64,000 nucleotides of DNA from Yoonia sp. BS5-3. Lineage in GTDB: Bacteria; Pseudomonadota; Alphaproteobacteria; Rhodobacterales; Rhodobacteraceae. Made by a program: the position numbers and the translations under genes. The notes below the pieces were generated by a model. It searched no databases. It was given only the letters and a program-made list of their open reading frames with translations, and was not told where the DNA came from. Shown piece after piece: positions 36,525-45,251 of this stretch. Position 1 is the stretch's first letter. Each line of letters begins with the position of its first letter. Location: NCBI RefSeq assembly GCF_038069655.2, contig NZ_CP150951.2, positions 1,302,001-1,366,000 of the forward strand, in the 5' to 3' direction.

Positions 36525-37006
36525 TGCCCAAGACACCGATCACATTCACTTTGAACGGGGCAGAGGCTGGCATCTTTGTTGAGCCCGGCCAAAACCTGCT
36601 AGAGGCGCTGCGCCGCGAGGCGGGCGATCTGTCCCCCAAATTTGGTTGCGGGCAAGGCACCTGTGGGTCCTGCACCGTGTTGATCAATGGCGAGCCGCAC
36701 TTGTCCTGCCTGACATTGGCGGTAGCGGCGCAGGGTAGCGATATCTCCACCACCGGCGGCCTTGGCGGCGAAGAGCTGCACCCGCTGCAAAAGGCCTTCG
36801 CCGAAGGGTTCGCCGCGCAATGTGGGTTCTGTACCTCAGGCATGTTGATGGTGGCCAAAGCCCTCTTGGAGAGCAATCCGCGCCCCACCCGCGATGAAGT
36901 GATCGAAGCGATCAGCGGCAACCTGTGCCGCTGCACCGGCTATGAGCCCATCGTTGATGCGATCCTCGACGCAGCGGCCCGCATGCAAGGAAGGGTCAGC
37001 GCATGA
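36524..37006 (+). CDS. Molybdenum hydroxylase [2Fe-2S] subunit (CoxS type)
   Basis: Small subunit of 160 residues with two [2Fe-2S] clusters. The plant-type cluster motif is FGCGQGTCGSCTVLING with a further Cys in PHLSCLTLA. The second cluster uses CGFCTSGM and CRCTGYEPIV. It carries electrons from the Mo centre to FAD. Both ends overlap the neighbouring genes. Confidence 0.95.
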   Translation: MPKTPITFTLNGAEAGIFVEPGQNLLEALRREAGDLSPKFGCGQGTCGSCTVLINGEPHLSCLTLAVAAQGSDISTTGGLGGEELHPLQKAFAEGFAAQCGFCTSGMLMVAKALLESNPRPTRDEVIEAISGNLCRCTGYEPIVDAILDAAARMQGRVSA

Positions 37007-38841
37007 GCATCGAATTCCGCAAAGACCTGTTCGCCGATGAACGCGATGACAATCTGAACGAGATCGGCAAGCCCAAGCTGCGGCAGGATATCGAAGGTCA
37101 TGTGCGCGGCCGTACTGCCTATTACGATGATCATCTGTTTGATGGGTTGCTGCATATGCGCTGCGTCCGCTCGCCCCATCATCATGCGAAGGTGCGTTCG
37201 GTCGATACGTCAGCGGCAGAGCGGATGCCGGGCGTTGTGCGTGTCATTCGACCATCGGACGTGCCCAATAACCTCAACACGCTGCTGTCGCTGATCGGCT
37301 TTGGCCGTGATGATGAGCAGCTTTTGTCAGATCAGGTGGTCCGTTACGCTGGCGAGCCGATATTGGCCATTATCGCAACAAGCGAGGCGATTGCCCGCGC
37401 GGCTTGTGCCGAAGTGCGGGTCGATTGGGATGTGCAGCCCCATGTGCTGGATGTGGAAGAGGCAATTGCGCTGGGGGCCCCTTCGGTCAATCCAGCCTAC
37501 CCCAACAACACTTTTGAATACGGCCCTTACGACCATGTAAAACTGCGCTTTGGCGATGTGCAGGCGGCCTTTGCCCAGGCCGACCACATCGTCGCGGCCG
37601 AATATGAAATGTCCCCGATTGAGCAGGCCCCCATTGAAACCTGCGGTGCCATCGCAGCCCCGGAAACCGCAGATCGTTTTGTCTGCCATACAGGTACGCA
37701 GGCGTTGTTCTTTTCACTGGGTACTTCGGCCAAGCTTTTGAACCTCGCCTCCTCTCGCTTGCACTTCATTGGCGGCACGGTGGGCGGTGGCTTTGGTGGC
37801 AAGGTCGACAGTATCGTTGAACCGATGGCGGTTTTGGGTGCCATGCTGACGGGCAAACCGGTCAAGTTCCAATGGGACCGGGAAGAGGAAATGCAGGTTG
37901 GCGCGCCGCGCGGGGCCGAACGGTGGCGCATTAAAGATGGCGTCTTGGCCGATGGCACCATCGTCGCCCGTGAATTGACCGGCTTCTTTGATGCGGGGGC
38001 TTACACGCGGCTGAGTTCTTATGCGGGCACAAAATGCACGGGCCACCTGCCCGGCCCCTATTCCATCCCGAACGTCGCATCGAACACCTATTGCGTCTAC
38101 ACCAACCGCACGCCCGCCACCGCGATGCGCGGCTTTGGCATTACCGGCGTCGATTTCGCAATTGAATGCCATATGGACCGCGTGGCCGAGGCGGCTGGGG
38201 TCGATCCCATAAGCCTGCGGATCAAGAACGCCTATCGCGATGGCGATATGAAGGCGCATCGGCGCGAGGCGAAAAATTGCGCCTTGGTCGAAAGCTGTCA
38301 GGTCGCTGCGGGCAAAGCGGGTTGGGGCCTGTCGGCCGAGGATATGGCCGCCTCCTCGCTAACCGGCACGGATGCTGCGCGGCAGGCGATCCCGGAAACG
38401 GCATTGGACGGCGAAGGCAAGATCGGCGAACGCCGTGCCGGGCGCACGGCCAGCACATCCCCTGCGCCGGGCACCAGCAGATTGCCCGCAGGCAGCCGGG
38501 GCGAGGGCCATATGGCTGTTCCGGTGCAGCGCCCGGATATGCAGATCGCGCCAGAACGTGTCGGGCATCATGATCCCGCGGCCCATGCGCAGGCAAATGC
38601 CGCCCCGCAAGCGCAACCCGCCATGCCCACGCCACCGGCGGCGGCCCCGACTCCACCAGCACAGGCTGCCTCTGCCCCACCCGCTGCGCCACCTGCTGCG
38701 ACGCCGCCGCAAGCCCCAACGCCTGCTCCGGCAACGCCGCCTGCGGCGCAGCCGAAACCTTATGAGCCCGATCAGCCGTTTTCACGCGGGGTCAAACGGC
38801 CCGGGGCATCCCGTTTTCTGTCAGGATCAAGGAGGCGCTGA
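37003..38841 (+). CDS. Molybdenum hydroxylase large subunit, N-terminal half with Pro/Ala-rich tail
   Basis: A 612-residue protein. Residues 1 to about 450 match the N-terminal half of CoxL/XDH-type molybdopterin subunits: the fumarate reductase-like domain (DDHLFDGLLHMRCVRSPHHH), the Mo-cofactor loop GGTVGGGFGGK and the substrate loop TAMRGFG. From about residue 450 the normal second half is replaced by about 160 residues of low complexity, rich in Pro, Ala and Gln (for example PTPPAAAPTPPAQAASAPPA) and ending in basic residues. The missing C-terminal half is the next gene. The active-site loop is xanthine dehydrogenase-like (RGFG), not the AYxCSFR of CO dehydrogenase. Confidence 0.9.
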   Translation: MSIEFRKDLFADERDDNLNEIGKPKLRQDIEGHVRGRTAYYDDHLFDGLLHMRCVRSPHHHAKVRSVDTSAAERMPGVVRVIRPSDVPNNLNTLLSLIGFGRDDEQLLSDQVVRYAGEPILAIIATSEAIARAACAEVRVDWDVQPHVLDVEEAIALGAPSVNPAYPNNTFEYGPYDHVKLRFGDVQAAFAQADHIVAAEYEMSPIEQAPIETCGAIAAPETADRFVCHTGTQALFFSLGTSAKLLNLASSRLHFIGGTVGGGFGGKVDSIVEPMAVLGAMLTGKPVKFQWDREEEMQVGAPRGAERWRIKDGVLADGTIVARELTGFFDAGAYTRLSSYAGTKCTGHLPGPYSIPNVASNTYCVYTNRTPATAMRGFGITGVDFAIECHMDRVAEAAGVDPISLRIKNAYRDGDMKAHRREAKNCALVESCQVAAGKAGWGLSAEDMAASSLTGTDAARQAIPETALDGEGKIGERRAGRTASTSPAPGTSRLPAGSRGEGHMAVPVQRPDMQIAPERVGHHDPAAHAQANAAPQAQPAMPTPPAAAPTPPAQAASAPPAAPPAATPPQAPTPAPATPPAAQPKPYEPDQPFSRGVKRPGASRFLSGSRRR

Positions 38842-39878
38842 TGACCGTACACGCTGGACGCGGCTTTGCCTGCATCAACTATCCGATTGGCATGAACCTT
38901 GGGGGCGATCCGTCTCAGGCGCTGGTGCATTCCACGCCGGACGGGAAATTCATGGTCACCCTCTCGGCCATTGATTTGGGACAGGGGATGAAATCCGTCT
39001 GCCGCCAGATCGCGGCCGAGGCCTTGGGCGTTCCGCTGGAAGATGTCTATGTGGACACCGCCGACAGCGACACTGGCCCGCATGATATGGGATCTTTCGC
39101 CTCACGCGGGACGCACCGGATGGGCAATGCAGTAATCCGTGCCGCCTCTGAGGCGCGCGCGCAGATGATGGAGGCCGCCGCCGAGGAACTGGAAGTCAGC
39201 GCGGCTGATCTGGACACCGACGGGCGCGGCAATATTCAGGTAAAAGGGGCCCCGTCAAAGACGATCACCGTGGCCGATACGGCCATCGCCGCCCAGTTCA
39301 AACAGGGGCGCACCCTGTCCGGGCGCGGTATCTTCCTGATCGAACCATCGGGCGTGGATTGGGAAACCGGCGAGATGAGCCCCGTGACCACCTATGCCCA
39401 TGCGGCCCTAGTCATCGACGTGAACGTCGATGATGAAACAGGTGAGGTTGAGGTGGTCAAAATCAACTCTGCCTATGAGCTTGGCCGCGCCTTGAACCCG
39501 AAGCTGGTGGAACAGCAATTGGTCGGCGGCGCGTGGATGGGCGTGAGCCACGCGCTCTATGAAACGACAGAGCCTTATTACCCAGCACGCGATCACCTGC
39601 CGCAGGATTTTAACACCTATCTGATGCCGGGGCCGGGTGAGATTGTGGATCATGATCTGGCGGTGCTGGAACGCCCTGCGGCCGATGCGCCGTATGGCGG
39701 CAAGGGCCCCGGCGAGATGTGCGCGAACCCTGTTCTGCCAGCCATCGCCAATGCCGTTTACAACGCGGTTGGCGTGCGCGTCGACAAACTGCCCATCACG
39801 CCAGAGAAGGTGCTGCGCGGCATTCAGGCCAATGGCGGGGCCAAGCCCGGCCCGCGTCACCCGGGTAGCCGCGGCTGA
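38841..39878 (+). CDS. Molybdenum hydroxylase large subunit, C-terminal half
   Basis: A 345-residue protein equal to the C-terminal half of CoxL/XDH large subunits. It starts at the domain border (GRGFACINYPIGMNLGGDP) and contains SAIDLGQGMKSVCRQIAAEALG, GPHDMGSFASRGTHRMGNA and the catalytic Glu in GGKGPGEMCANPVLPAIANA. It has its own AGGAGG five bases before the ATG, and the ATG overlaps the previous stop. It is therefore expressed as a separate polypeptide and must assemble with the N-terminal half. Confidence 0.9.
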   Translation: MTVHAGRGFACINYPIGMNLGGDPSQALVHSTPDGKFMVTLSAIDLGQGMKSVCRQIAAEALGVPLEDVYVDTADSDTGPHDMGSFASRGTHRMGNAVIRAASEARAQMMEAAAEELEVSAADLDTDGRGNIQVKGAPSKTITVADTAIAAQFKQGRTLSGRGIFLIEPSGVDWETGEMSPVTTYAHAALVIDVNVDDETGEVEVVKINSAYELGRALNPKLVEQQLVGGAWMGVSHALYETTEPYYPARDHLPQDFNTYLMPGPGEIVDHDLAVLERPAADAPYGGKGPGEMCANPVLPAIANAVYNAVGVRVDKLPITPEKVLRGIQANGGAKPGPRHPGSRG

Positions 39879-40759
39879 TGTCGGTTAACGCCAATATCGC
39901 CGGGCTGCACAGCCCGGAAGAGCTGAAAGCGGCTCTGACAGATGCGCAATATGTGGCGTCCCCTGCTTTGGCGACCTCGGCCTACCTTAGCCTTGCCCTG
40001 TCCAAGCCGCTGCTGCTGGAAGGCGCGCCCGGTGTGGGCAAGACCGAGGCAGCAAAGGCGCTGGGCGGTGTGCTGGGCCGCAATGTGATCCGGCTGCAAT
40101 GTTATGAAGGGATCGATGCGGCAGCCGCGCTTTATGAATGGAATTACCCGCGTCAGATGCTGGCCTTGCGCCAATTTCAGGACAGTGAGGTAAACCTATA
40201 CGGCACACAATTCTTGCTCGAACGCGCCTTGCTGACAGCTTTGCGCAACCCGACCGATACGTTGCTACTGATTGACGAGATTGACCGCGCCGATCAGGAG
40301 TTTGAGGCATTCCTGCTGGAATTCCTATCCGATTTCACGATCACCATTCCTGAAACGGGTACAGAACGGGCGAGCCGTCCGCCGGTTGTGATCCTCACCT
40401 CGAACCGGACCCGTGATCTGCACGAGGCGCTGCGCCGCCGCTGTGTTTACCACTGGATCGATTACCCCGATCCTGCGCTTGAGGCCCAGATCGTGCTGAC
40501 CCGCGCCTCGACCGTGGCGGACGCAACGGCACAGGCGGTTGTGGCCTCGGTCAATCTGATGCGGGCCGAACCCTTGGCCAAGCCGCCGGGCGTGGCCGAA
40601 ACCATCGAATGGGCCGAAGCGGCGACGCTGCTGAACACCCAAGGCGCGATATGGCCAGAGGCCTTCGCCCGCGCGATTGGTGTGGCGATCAAGGATCAGG
40701 ATGATCTGGCTTATCTTGCGCCCAAGCTTGACCAGATATTGCCGGGGCAAGCGGCATGA
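39878..40759 (+). CDS. MoxR-family AAA ATPase (CoxD-like)
   Basis: A 293-residue AAA ATPase. Walker A is GAPGVGKTEAAKAL, Walker B LLIDEIDRADQEF, sensor region VILTSNRTRDLHEALRRRC. CoxD-type MoxR proteins act as chaperones in Mo-hydroxylase cofactor maturation, with a VWA partner. Here the VWA partner is the next gene, overlapping by four bases. Confidence 0.92.
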   Translation: MSVNANIAGLHSPEELKAALTDAQYVASPALATSAYLSLALSKPLLLEGAPGVGKTEAAKALGGVLGRNVIRLQCYEGIDAAAALYEWNYPRQMLALRQFQDSEVNLYGTQFLLERALLTALRNPTDTLLLIDEIDRADQEFEAFLLEFLSDFTITIPETGTERASRPPVVILTSNRTRDLHEALRRRCVYHWIDYPDPALEAQIVLTRASTVADATAQAVVASVNLMRAEPLAKPPGVAETIEWAEAATLLNTQGAIWPEAFARAIGVAIKDQDDLAYLAPKLDQILPGQAA

Positions 40760-41841
40760 GGCAGGTGCTGGACCCCTTCTTTGCGTTGGCAACAGCGCTG
40801 CGGCAGGCGGGCTTTGCCGTCTCCCCCGACCAGACGATAGGCTTTATCGAGGCGGTGGGCGTCTTGGGCGCGCGCGGGATCAATGATGTTTACCTCAGCG
40901 CCCTGGCCCTGTTTGCGATCCCGCCCGAACGGCGTGAAGAGTTTGACGCCATTTTCCGCGCGATTTTTGCCGGCCAATTGGTGGCTGCAGATGCGGACAG
41001 CGATGATGACGACATCGACGCGGTTGAGCCTACAGACGAAACCATCGAGATTGAGGTCGAAGAGGCCGAAGAACCCACCGGGGATGAGGCAACCGCCGCA
41101 GAACGGCTGGCACAGCGGGCCATTCAGACCGACCGGGATGCCTTGCGTGTCTTCCGCGATCAGGCGGCGGCCCGTTTGCCGCGCCGCCTGTCTTATCGCC
41201 GTCAGCGTAGCCGCAAGGGCGACCGGATCGACCTGCGCCGCGCGCTCAAGGCAGCGGCCCGTACCGACGGCGATTTGATGGTGCTACCGCAATCGCGCCG
41301 CAAGACGCGTCAGCGGCGGATCGTTTGCCTTGTCGATGTGTCCGGGTCGATGAAAGATCGGTCGGACGCCTTGCTGGGTTTCGCCCATACGCTGGTGCAA
41401 TCGGCGGAAAAGGCGGAGGTTTTCACCCTTGGCACGCGGCTGACGCGGATCACGACAGGACTGCAACTTTCTGATCAGGATGCTGCACTGAACCGGGTCG
41501 CACAGTCCGTCAGCGATATTGATGGCGGCACAAGGATAGGTGAGGCGCTGCAGGCCTATCTGGCCGTTCCGCGTTATGCCGGTTTTGCGCGCGGCGCGCT
41601 GGTGGTTGTGCTGTCGGACGGGCTGGAACGGGATGATCCGGCGGCGATGATCGACGCCTCCGCCCGGCTGTCGCGACTGGCCTGGCGGTTGCACTGGCTT
41701 ACGCCGCTAGCAGCTGATCCAGGCTTTGCCCCCAAGACCGCCGGGCTAATGGGCATCCTGCCGTGGCTGGACGATCTGGGTGACGGGTCAACGGCGCAGG
41801 CCATTTCAGATCACGTTCTAGGTATCGCGAGGGCCGCATGA
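40756..41841 (+). CDS. VWA-domain protein (CoxE-like)
   Basis: A 361-residue cytoplasmic protein. The C-terminal VWA domain (from about residue 190) has an intact MIDAS (CLVDVSGSMKDRS). The N-terminal half includes an acidic stretch around residues 78-115. It is the expected partner of the MoxR ATPase in maturing the molybdenum enzyme. The CoxF component of CO dehydrogenase operons is not seen here. Confidence 0.92.
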   Translation: MRQVLDPFFALATALRQAGFAVSPDQTIGFIEAVGVLGARGINDVYLSALALFAIPPERREEFDAIFRAIFAGQLVAADADSDDDDIDAVEPTDETIEIEVEEAEEPTGDEATAAERLAQRAIQTDRDALRVFRDQAAARLPRRLSYRRQRSRKGDRIDLRRALKAAARTDGDLMVLPQSRRKTRQRRIVCLVDVSGSMKDRSDALLGFAHTLVQSAEKAEVFTLGTRLTRITTGLQLSDQDAALNRVAQSVSDIDGGTRIGEALQAYLAVPRYAGFARGALVVVLSDGLERDDPAAMIDASARLSRLAWRLHWLTPLAADPGFAPKTAGLMGILPWLDDLGDGSTAQAISDHVLGIARAA

Positions 41842-42710
41842 TCGACGCACATCATCATATCTGGAGACAAGCTGACTTACCTTGGCTTTTGGGGCCTGAA
41901 CAGCCGCGTATCTTTGGGCCCTATGCCCCGATCAAGCGGGACTATCCCATTGAAGAATATATCAAAGACGTCAAGAAATCCGGCATCACCGGGTCCGTCT
42001 ATGTGCAGGTCAATTGGGCGCCCAATTGGGCCCTGGACGAAGCGCGCTGGGTACAGGCCGAAGGCAAGCGCACCGGCTGGCCGATGGGCATCGTTGCCTA
42101 TGCCGATATGACAAGCCGGCACTGCGCGGCGCAGCTTAAGGCGCTGTCGGACATCCCCGAGGTTCGGGGCATCAGGCATCAGTTCCACTGGCATGAAAAC
42201 CCGCTCTATCGTTTTGCGCCCCATGCCGATCTTTGCGAAGACAGTCAGGTTCAGGCGAATGTCGGGCTGCTGGCCGACTATGGGTTCAGCTTTGATCTGC
42301 AGGTCTTTGCGCGCCAGATGCCGGGGGCGGTCAAGCTGGTGAAGGCGAACCCGCAAGTGACATTCATCCTGCAGCACGCGGGCATGCTTGAGGACAAAAC
42401 CAAGGCCACGCGCAAGCTTTGGCTGGACGGAATGACGGCGCTGGCAAAGTGTCGGAATACTGTCTGCAAACTGTCGGGCCTCGGTACGTTTCTGCACAAG
42501 AATGATACCAAACACATCACCGATCAGATCGGTGTTGCTCTGGACCTGTTCGGGGCAGAGCGATGCATGTTCGGGTCCAACTTCCCCATCGAAAAGCTGT
42601 GGACCAGCTTTCCCAAACTCATCGGCGCGCATCTTAAGGCCGTGCCCGAGACCGATCACCAATCCGTTTTTTCGCAAACAGCAGCCCGGGTCTACCGGCT
42701 GAAGACTTAA
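41838..42710 (+). CDS. Amidohydrolase-2 family hydrolase (COG3618-like)
   Basis: A 290-residue metal-dependent TIM-barrel hydrolase. The metal motif is MIDAHHHIWR at the N-terminus. VRGIRHQFHW, FILQHAGML and the C-terminal metal Asp region FGSNFPIEKLW complete the site. Sugar and aromatic lactonases (for example L-fuconolactonase and PDC hydrolase) belong here, so lactone hydrolysis is likely. The start overlaps the coxE-like stop by four bases. Confidence 0.9.
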   Translation: MIDAHHHIWRQADLPWLLGPEQPRIFGPYAPIKRDYPIEEYIKDVKKSGITGSVYVQVNWAPNWALDEARWVQAEGKRTGWPMGIVAYADMTSRHCAAQLKALSDIPEVRGIRHQFHWHENPLYRFAPHADLCEDSQVQANVGLLADYGFSFDLQVFARQMPGAVKLVKANPQVTFILQHAGMLEDKTKATRKLWLDGMTALAKCRNTVCKLSGLGTFLHKNDTKHITDQIGVALDLFGAERCMFGSNFPIEKLWTSFPKLIGAHLKAVPETDHQSVFSQTAARVYRLKT

Positions 42711-42728
42711 CCAAAGGGAGTAATCATC

Positions 42729-43577
42729 ATGGCACTACAGATTCATGTGCTGGATTTCGGGGATATCGAGCTTGAAACCTCGTTCCTCGTGCTGGGGCAC
42801 GAATGCGGGCGCACGCGGCGCGTTCCGGTTTACGGGTTTCTGATCACCGGGGGCGAATATCCCATAGTTGTGGATACTGGCTATCGCGACAATGCGATCA
42901 TGGAAAGCCTTGGCATGCGCGGCTTGCAGTTCCACGACAACATGATCGAAAACCAGCTGGCCAAGCATGGGCTGAAGGTGGGCGACATTCGCTATGTGCT
43001 GCACACCCATCTGCACATTGACCACGCAGGCAAGGACGACAAGTTCCCCATGAACACCACGGTCATCCTGAACCGGCGCGAGATGGAGTTCAGCGTCTCG
43101 GGCATCATGTATCCGCAGTACCCCAAGCCTGACATCCAGCACCTGGTCGAGCGTATCTATGAGCCGGACGCCATGCGTTTCATGGATTTGGAGCTGACAG
43201 GCGCCGAAGAAGTTATGCCTGGCGTTTGGTGCGAGGCGGCGGGTGCCCATACCGAAGGGTCGATGAACGTGATTGTGGAAACAGCCGAGGGGCTCGCCTG
43301 TATTTGCGGTGATGTCGTCTATGATTTCAACGATCAGATCGTGAACCATGTCCGTGTGAACAACTACATGGAACCGCAGGTCACCGGGAACCATTCCGGG
43401 TCCAAGCGGGCCGAGAAAGCGGCGTTCAAGAAACTGATGAACAACTACACCTTCGTGCTGCCCACCCATGACAAGGGCGCCAAAATCGAGCGCGGGCAGG
43501 TTGTTGGCCGCACCGGTATGGTCGTGCCCGGGCCACTGACAGAAACCCTGCCGCGCCGCGAATGGTTCCCGATGTAG
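42729..43577 (+). CDS. Metallo-beta-lactamase-fold lactonase (AHL lactonase family)
   Basis: A 282-residue MBL-fold hydrolase. Zinc ligands are HTHLHIDHAG, the His in GAHTEGSM, Asp in CGDVVYDF and His in LPTHDKGA. The sequence layout is that of the N-acyl homoserine lactonase family (AiiA/AttM). In this context it more likely opens a catabolic lactone, but quorum-signal breakdown is possible. The stop is followed by a GC-rich stem-loop. Confidence 0.9.
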   Translation: MALQIHVLDFGDIELETSFLVLGHECGRTRRVPVYGFLITGGEYPIVVDTGYRDNAIMESLGMRGLQFHDNMIENQLAKHGLKVGDIRYVLHTHLHIDHAGKDDKFPMNTTVILNRREMEFSVSGIMYPQYPKPDIQHLVERIYEPDAMRFMDLELTGAEEVMPGVWCEAAGAHTEGSMNVIVETAEGLACICGDVVYDFNDQIVNHVRVNNYMEPQVTGNHSGSKRAEKAAFKKLMNNYTFVLPTHDKGAKIERGQVVGRTGMVVPGPLTETLPRREWFPM

Positions 43578-43593
43578 GACCATTCACACTTTG

Positions 43594-43621
43594 TCCTGCC
43601 CCGTTTCTCCCCGGGGCAGGA
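43594..43621 (+). terminator. GC-rich stem-loop between lactonase and fusion gene
   Basis: TCCTGCCCCG and CGGGGCAGGA form a perfect 10-base stem with an 8-base loop. No T-run follows, so it may be a partial terminator or an mRNA stabiliser inside the operon. Confidence 0.5.
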
Positions 43622-43655
43622 TGGGCAAATTCACTTATGACAACGGGAGGCTCGC

Positions 43656-45251
43656 ATGGGCCACATCGCAACTGATCCGAAGTTTCTGTCGCTGATAGAA
43701 GAGCACGCGCCAGTGCATCAGATTGGCACGGGATACATCTTTACCGAAGGGCCCTTGTGGCACCCGGTTGAGCAATCGCTGATCTTTTCGGATATCCCCG
43801 GCAGCACCCGCCGCAAATATGTGCCCGGTCAGGGGGTCAGCGAAATTCAAAAGCCCACCAACAAGGGCAACGGCATGACCTATGATGCCGATCTGAACTT
43901 GCTGGTTTGCGAGCATACGACCTCTTCGGTCGCCCGGTTCCGCCGCGATGGCACGCGCGAGGTGCTCGCCACCCATTTCGAAGGGCGCGAGCTGAACTCG
44001 CCTAATGACATCATCGTGCGCCGTGATGGCGCAATTTTCTTTACCGATCCGACCTATGGGCGGATGGACCACTTTGGCACTAAGCGCCCGACGCAGATGG
44101 GGTTCCAAGGGGTTTACATGCTGCCCCCGGGGCATCAGCCGGGGCAGGAACCGGTTCTGGTGTCTGATCGCTATATGTTCACCCAGCCCAATGGCCTTTG
44201 CCTGTCGCCTTGCGAAAAATTCATGTGGGTCAATGACACCGATCAGGCCAATATCCGCATGTTCGATGTGGGCGAAGACGGCATGCTGCGCAACGCCCGT
44301 ATCTTCGCCAGCGGAATAATAGAGCCCCTGCGCAAGGGCGTGCCTGACGGGATGAAAAGCGACAAAGACGGCAACGTCTATGTGACCGCACCCGGCGGCG
44401 TTTGGGTCTACGATTTCCACGGGATGAAACTGGGCGAGATTATCCTGCCCGAGATGGCTGCAAACCTGCATTGGGGCGATAGCGACTGGAGCACGCTCTA
44501 TATCTGCGCGGAAACATCCGTTTACGCTGTCAGCACCAAAACGCAGGGCCATGCCGAGGCGTTTATGCATCCCAAGGCAGATGTGCCGACGCCAAAGGCC
44601 CCGCCGCCCAGCGCCCCGGCGCATATATTGCAGCTCAAGGACACGATTGCGCGTCTTGAGCCCAGCAAAACGGCGATGATCATTCAGGATTTGCAGAACG
44701 ACGTGATGATCGAAGGCGGTGCCTTTGCCGAAACTGGCAGCCCGCTGCACGCCCGCACGCAGAACGTTGTCGCCAACAATATCCGCCTTGCCAATGCCGC
44801 CCGCGCCAAAGGGGTCATGGTGATCCATGTCTGGATGGTTTGCGAGCCGGGGCATCCGCATCTGGCGCAACATGCGGCGCTGATGCAGGGGCTCAAGGGC
44901 GAGAATGCTTTGGTACGTGGAACCTGGGGCGTCGAACCAGTAAAAGGGCTTGAGCCGCAAGGCGCGGATCTGATTGTCGAAAAGATGTCGATGAGCGCTT
45001 GGGAAACATCCCGGCTAGAGGCCTATCTTCACCACGGCGGGCGCGACACGATCATCAATTGTGGCTCCTGGACGAATATGAGCGTAGAACACACGGCACG
45101 TACAGGCGCTGACAAAGGGTTTCATATGATTGTTCCTGAGGATGCATGCTCGACCATGAATGAAGATTGGCATCGGGCCTCGATCAACTTTGGCATGCAG
45201 AATGTGGCGACAGTCACCACGACAGATGCTGTCATTACGGCATTGGCGTGA
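43656..45251 (+). CDS. SMP-30/gluconolactonase fused to an isochorismatase-like hydrolase
   Basis: A 531-residue fusion. Residues of about 1-300 form an SMP-30/regucalcin beta-propeller lactonase, with metal residues in FTEGPLWHP, NSPNDIIV and KGVPDGMKSDKDGN. A Pro-rich linker (about 310-325) leads to an isochorismatase-like cysteine hydrolase (about 345-531) with Asp in MIIQDLQND and Lys in VEKMSMSAW. At the nucleophile position the usual TNVCVEST reads TNMSVEHT, so Cys is replaced by Ser. The second domain may be catalytically changed or inactive. GGGAGG lies before the ATG. Confidence 0.9.
   Translation: MGHIATDPKFLSLIEEHAPVHQIGTGYIFTEGPLWHPVEQSLIFSDIPGSTRRKYVPGQGVSEIQKPTNKGNGMTYDADLNLLVCEHTTSSVARFRRDGTREVLATHFEGRELNSPNDIIVRRDGAIFFTDPTYGRMDHFGTKRPTQMGFQGVYMLPPGHQPGQEPVLVSDRYMFTQPNGLCLSPCEKFMWVNDTDQANIRMFDVGEDGMLRNARIFASGIIEPLRKGVPDGMKSDKDGNVYVTAPGGVWVYDFHGMKLGEIILPEMAANLHWGDSDWSTLYICAETSVYAVSTKTQGHAEAFMHPKADVPTPKAPPPSAPAHILQLKDTIARLEPSKTAMIIQDLQNDVMIEGGAFAETGSPLHARTQNVVANNIRLANAARAKGVMVIHVWMVCEPGHPHLAQHAALMQGLKGENALVRGTWGVEPVKGLEPQGADLIVEKMSMSAWETSRLEAYLHHGGRDTIINCGSWTNMSVEHTARTGADKGFHMIVPEDACSTMNEDWHRASINFGMQNVATVTTTDAVITALA

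Noticed and set aside
37003-39878. Frameshift or sequencing error in the molybdenum large subunit
   Set aside because: The break falls at a domain border, the Pro/Ala tail is in frame, and the second part has its own AGGAGG and a TGATG overlap. A true split is more likely.
36524-41841. Aerobic CO dehydrogenase operon
   Set aside because: The active-site loop is RGFG-like, not AYxCSFR, and CoxF is missing.
43635-44960. 441-codon open frame on the minus strand under the SMP-30 fusion gene
   Set aside because: The plus strand has clear enzyme motifs. The antisense translation matches no family and only reflects codon bias.
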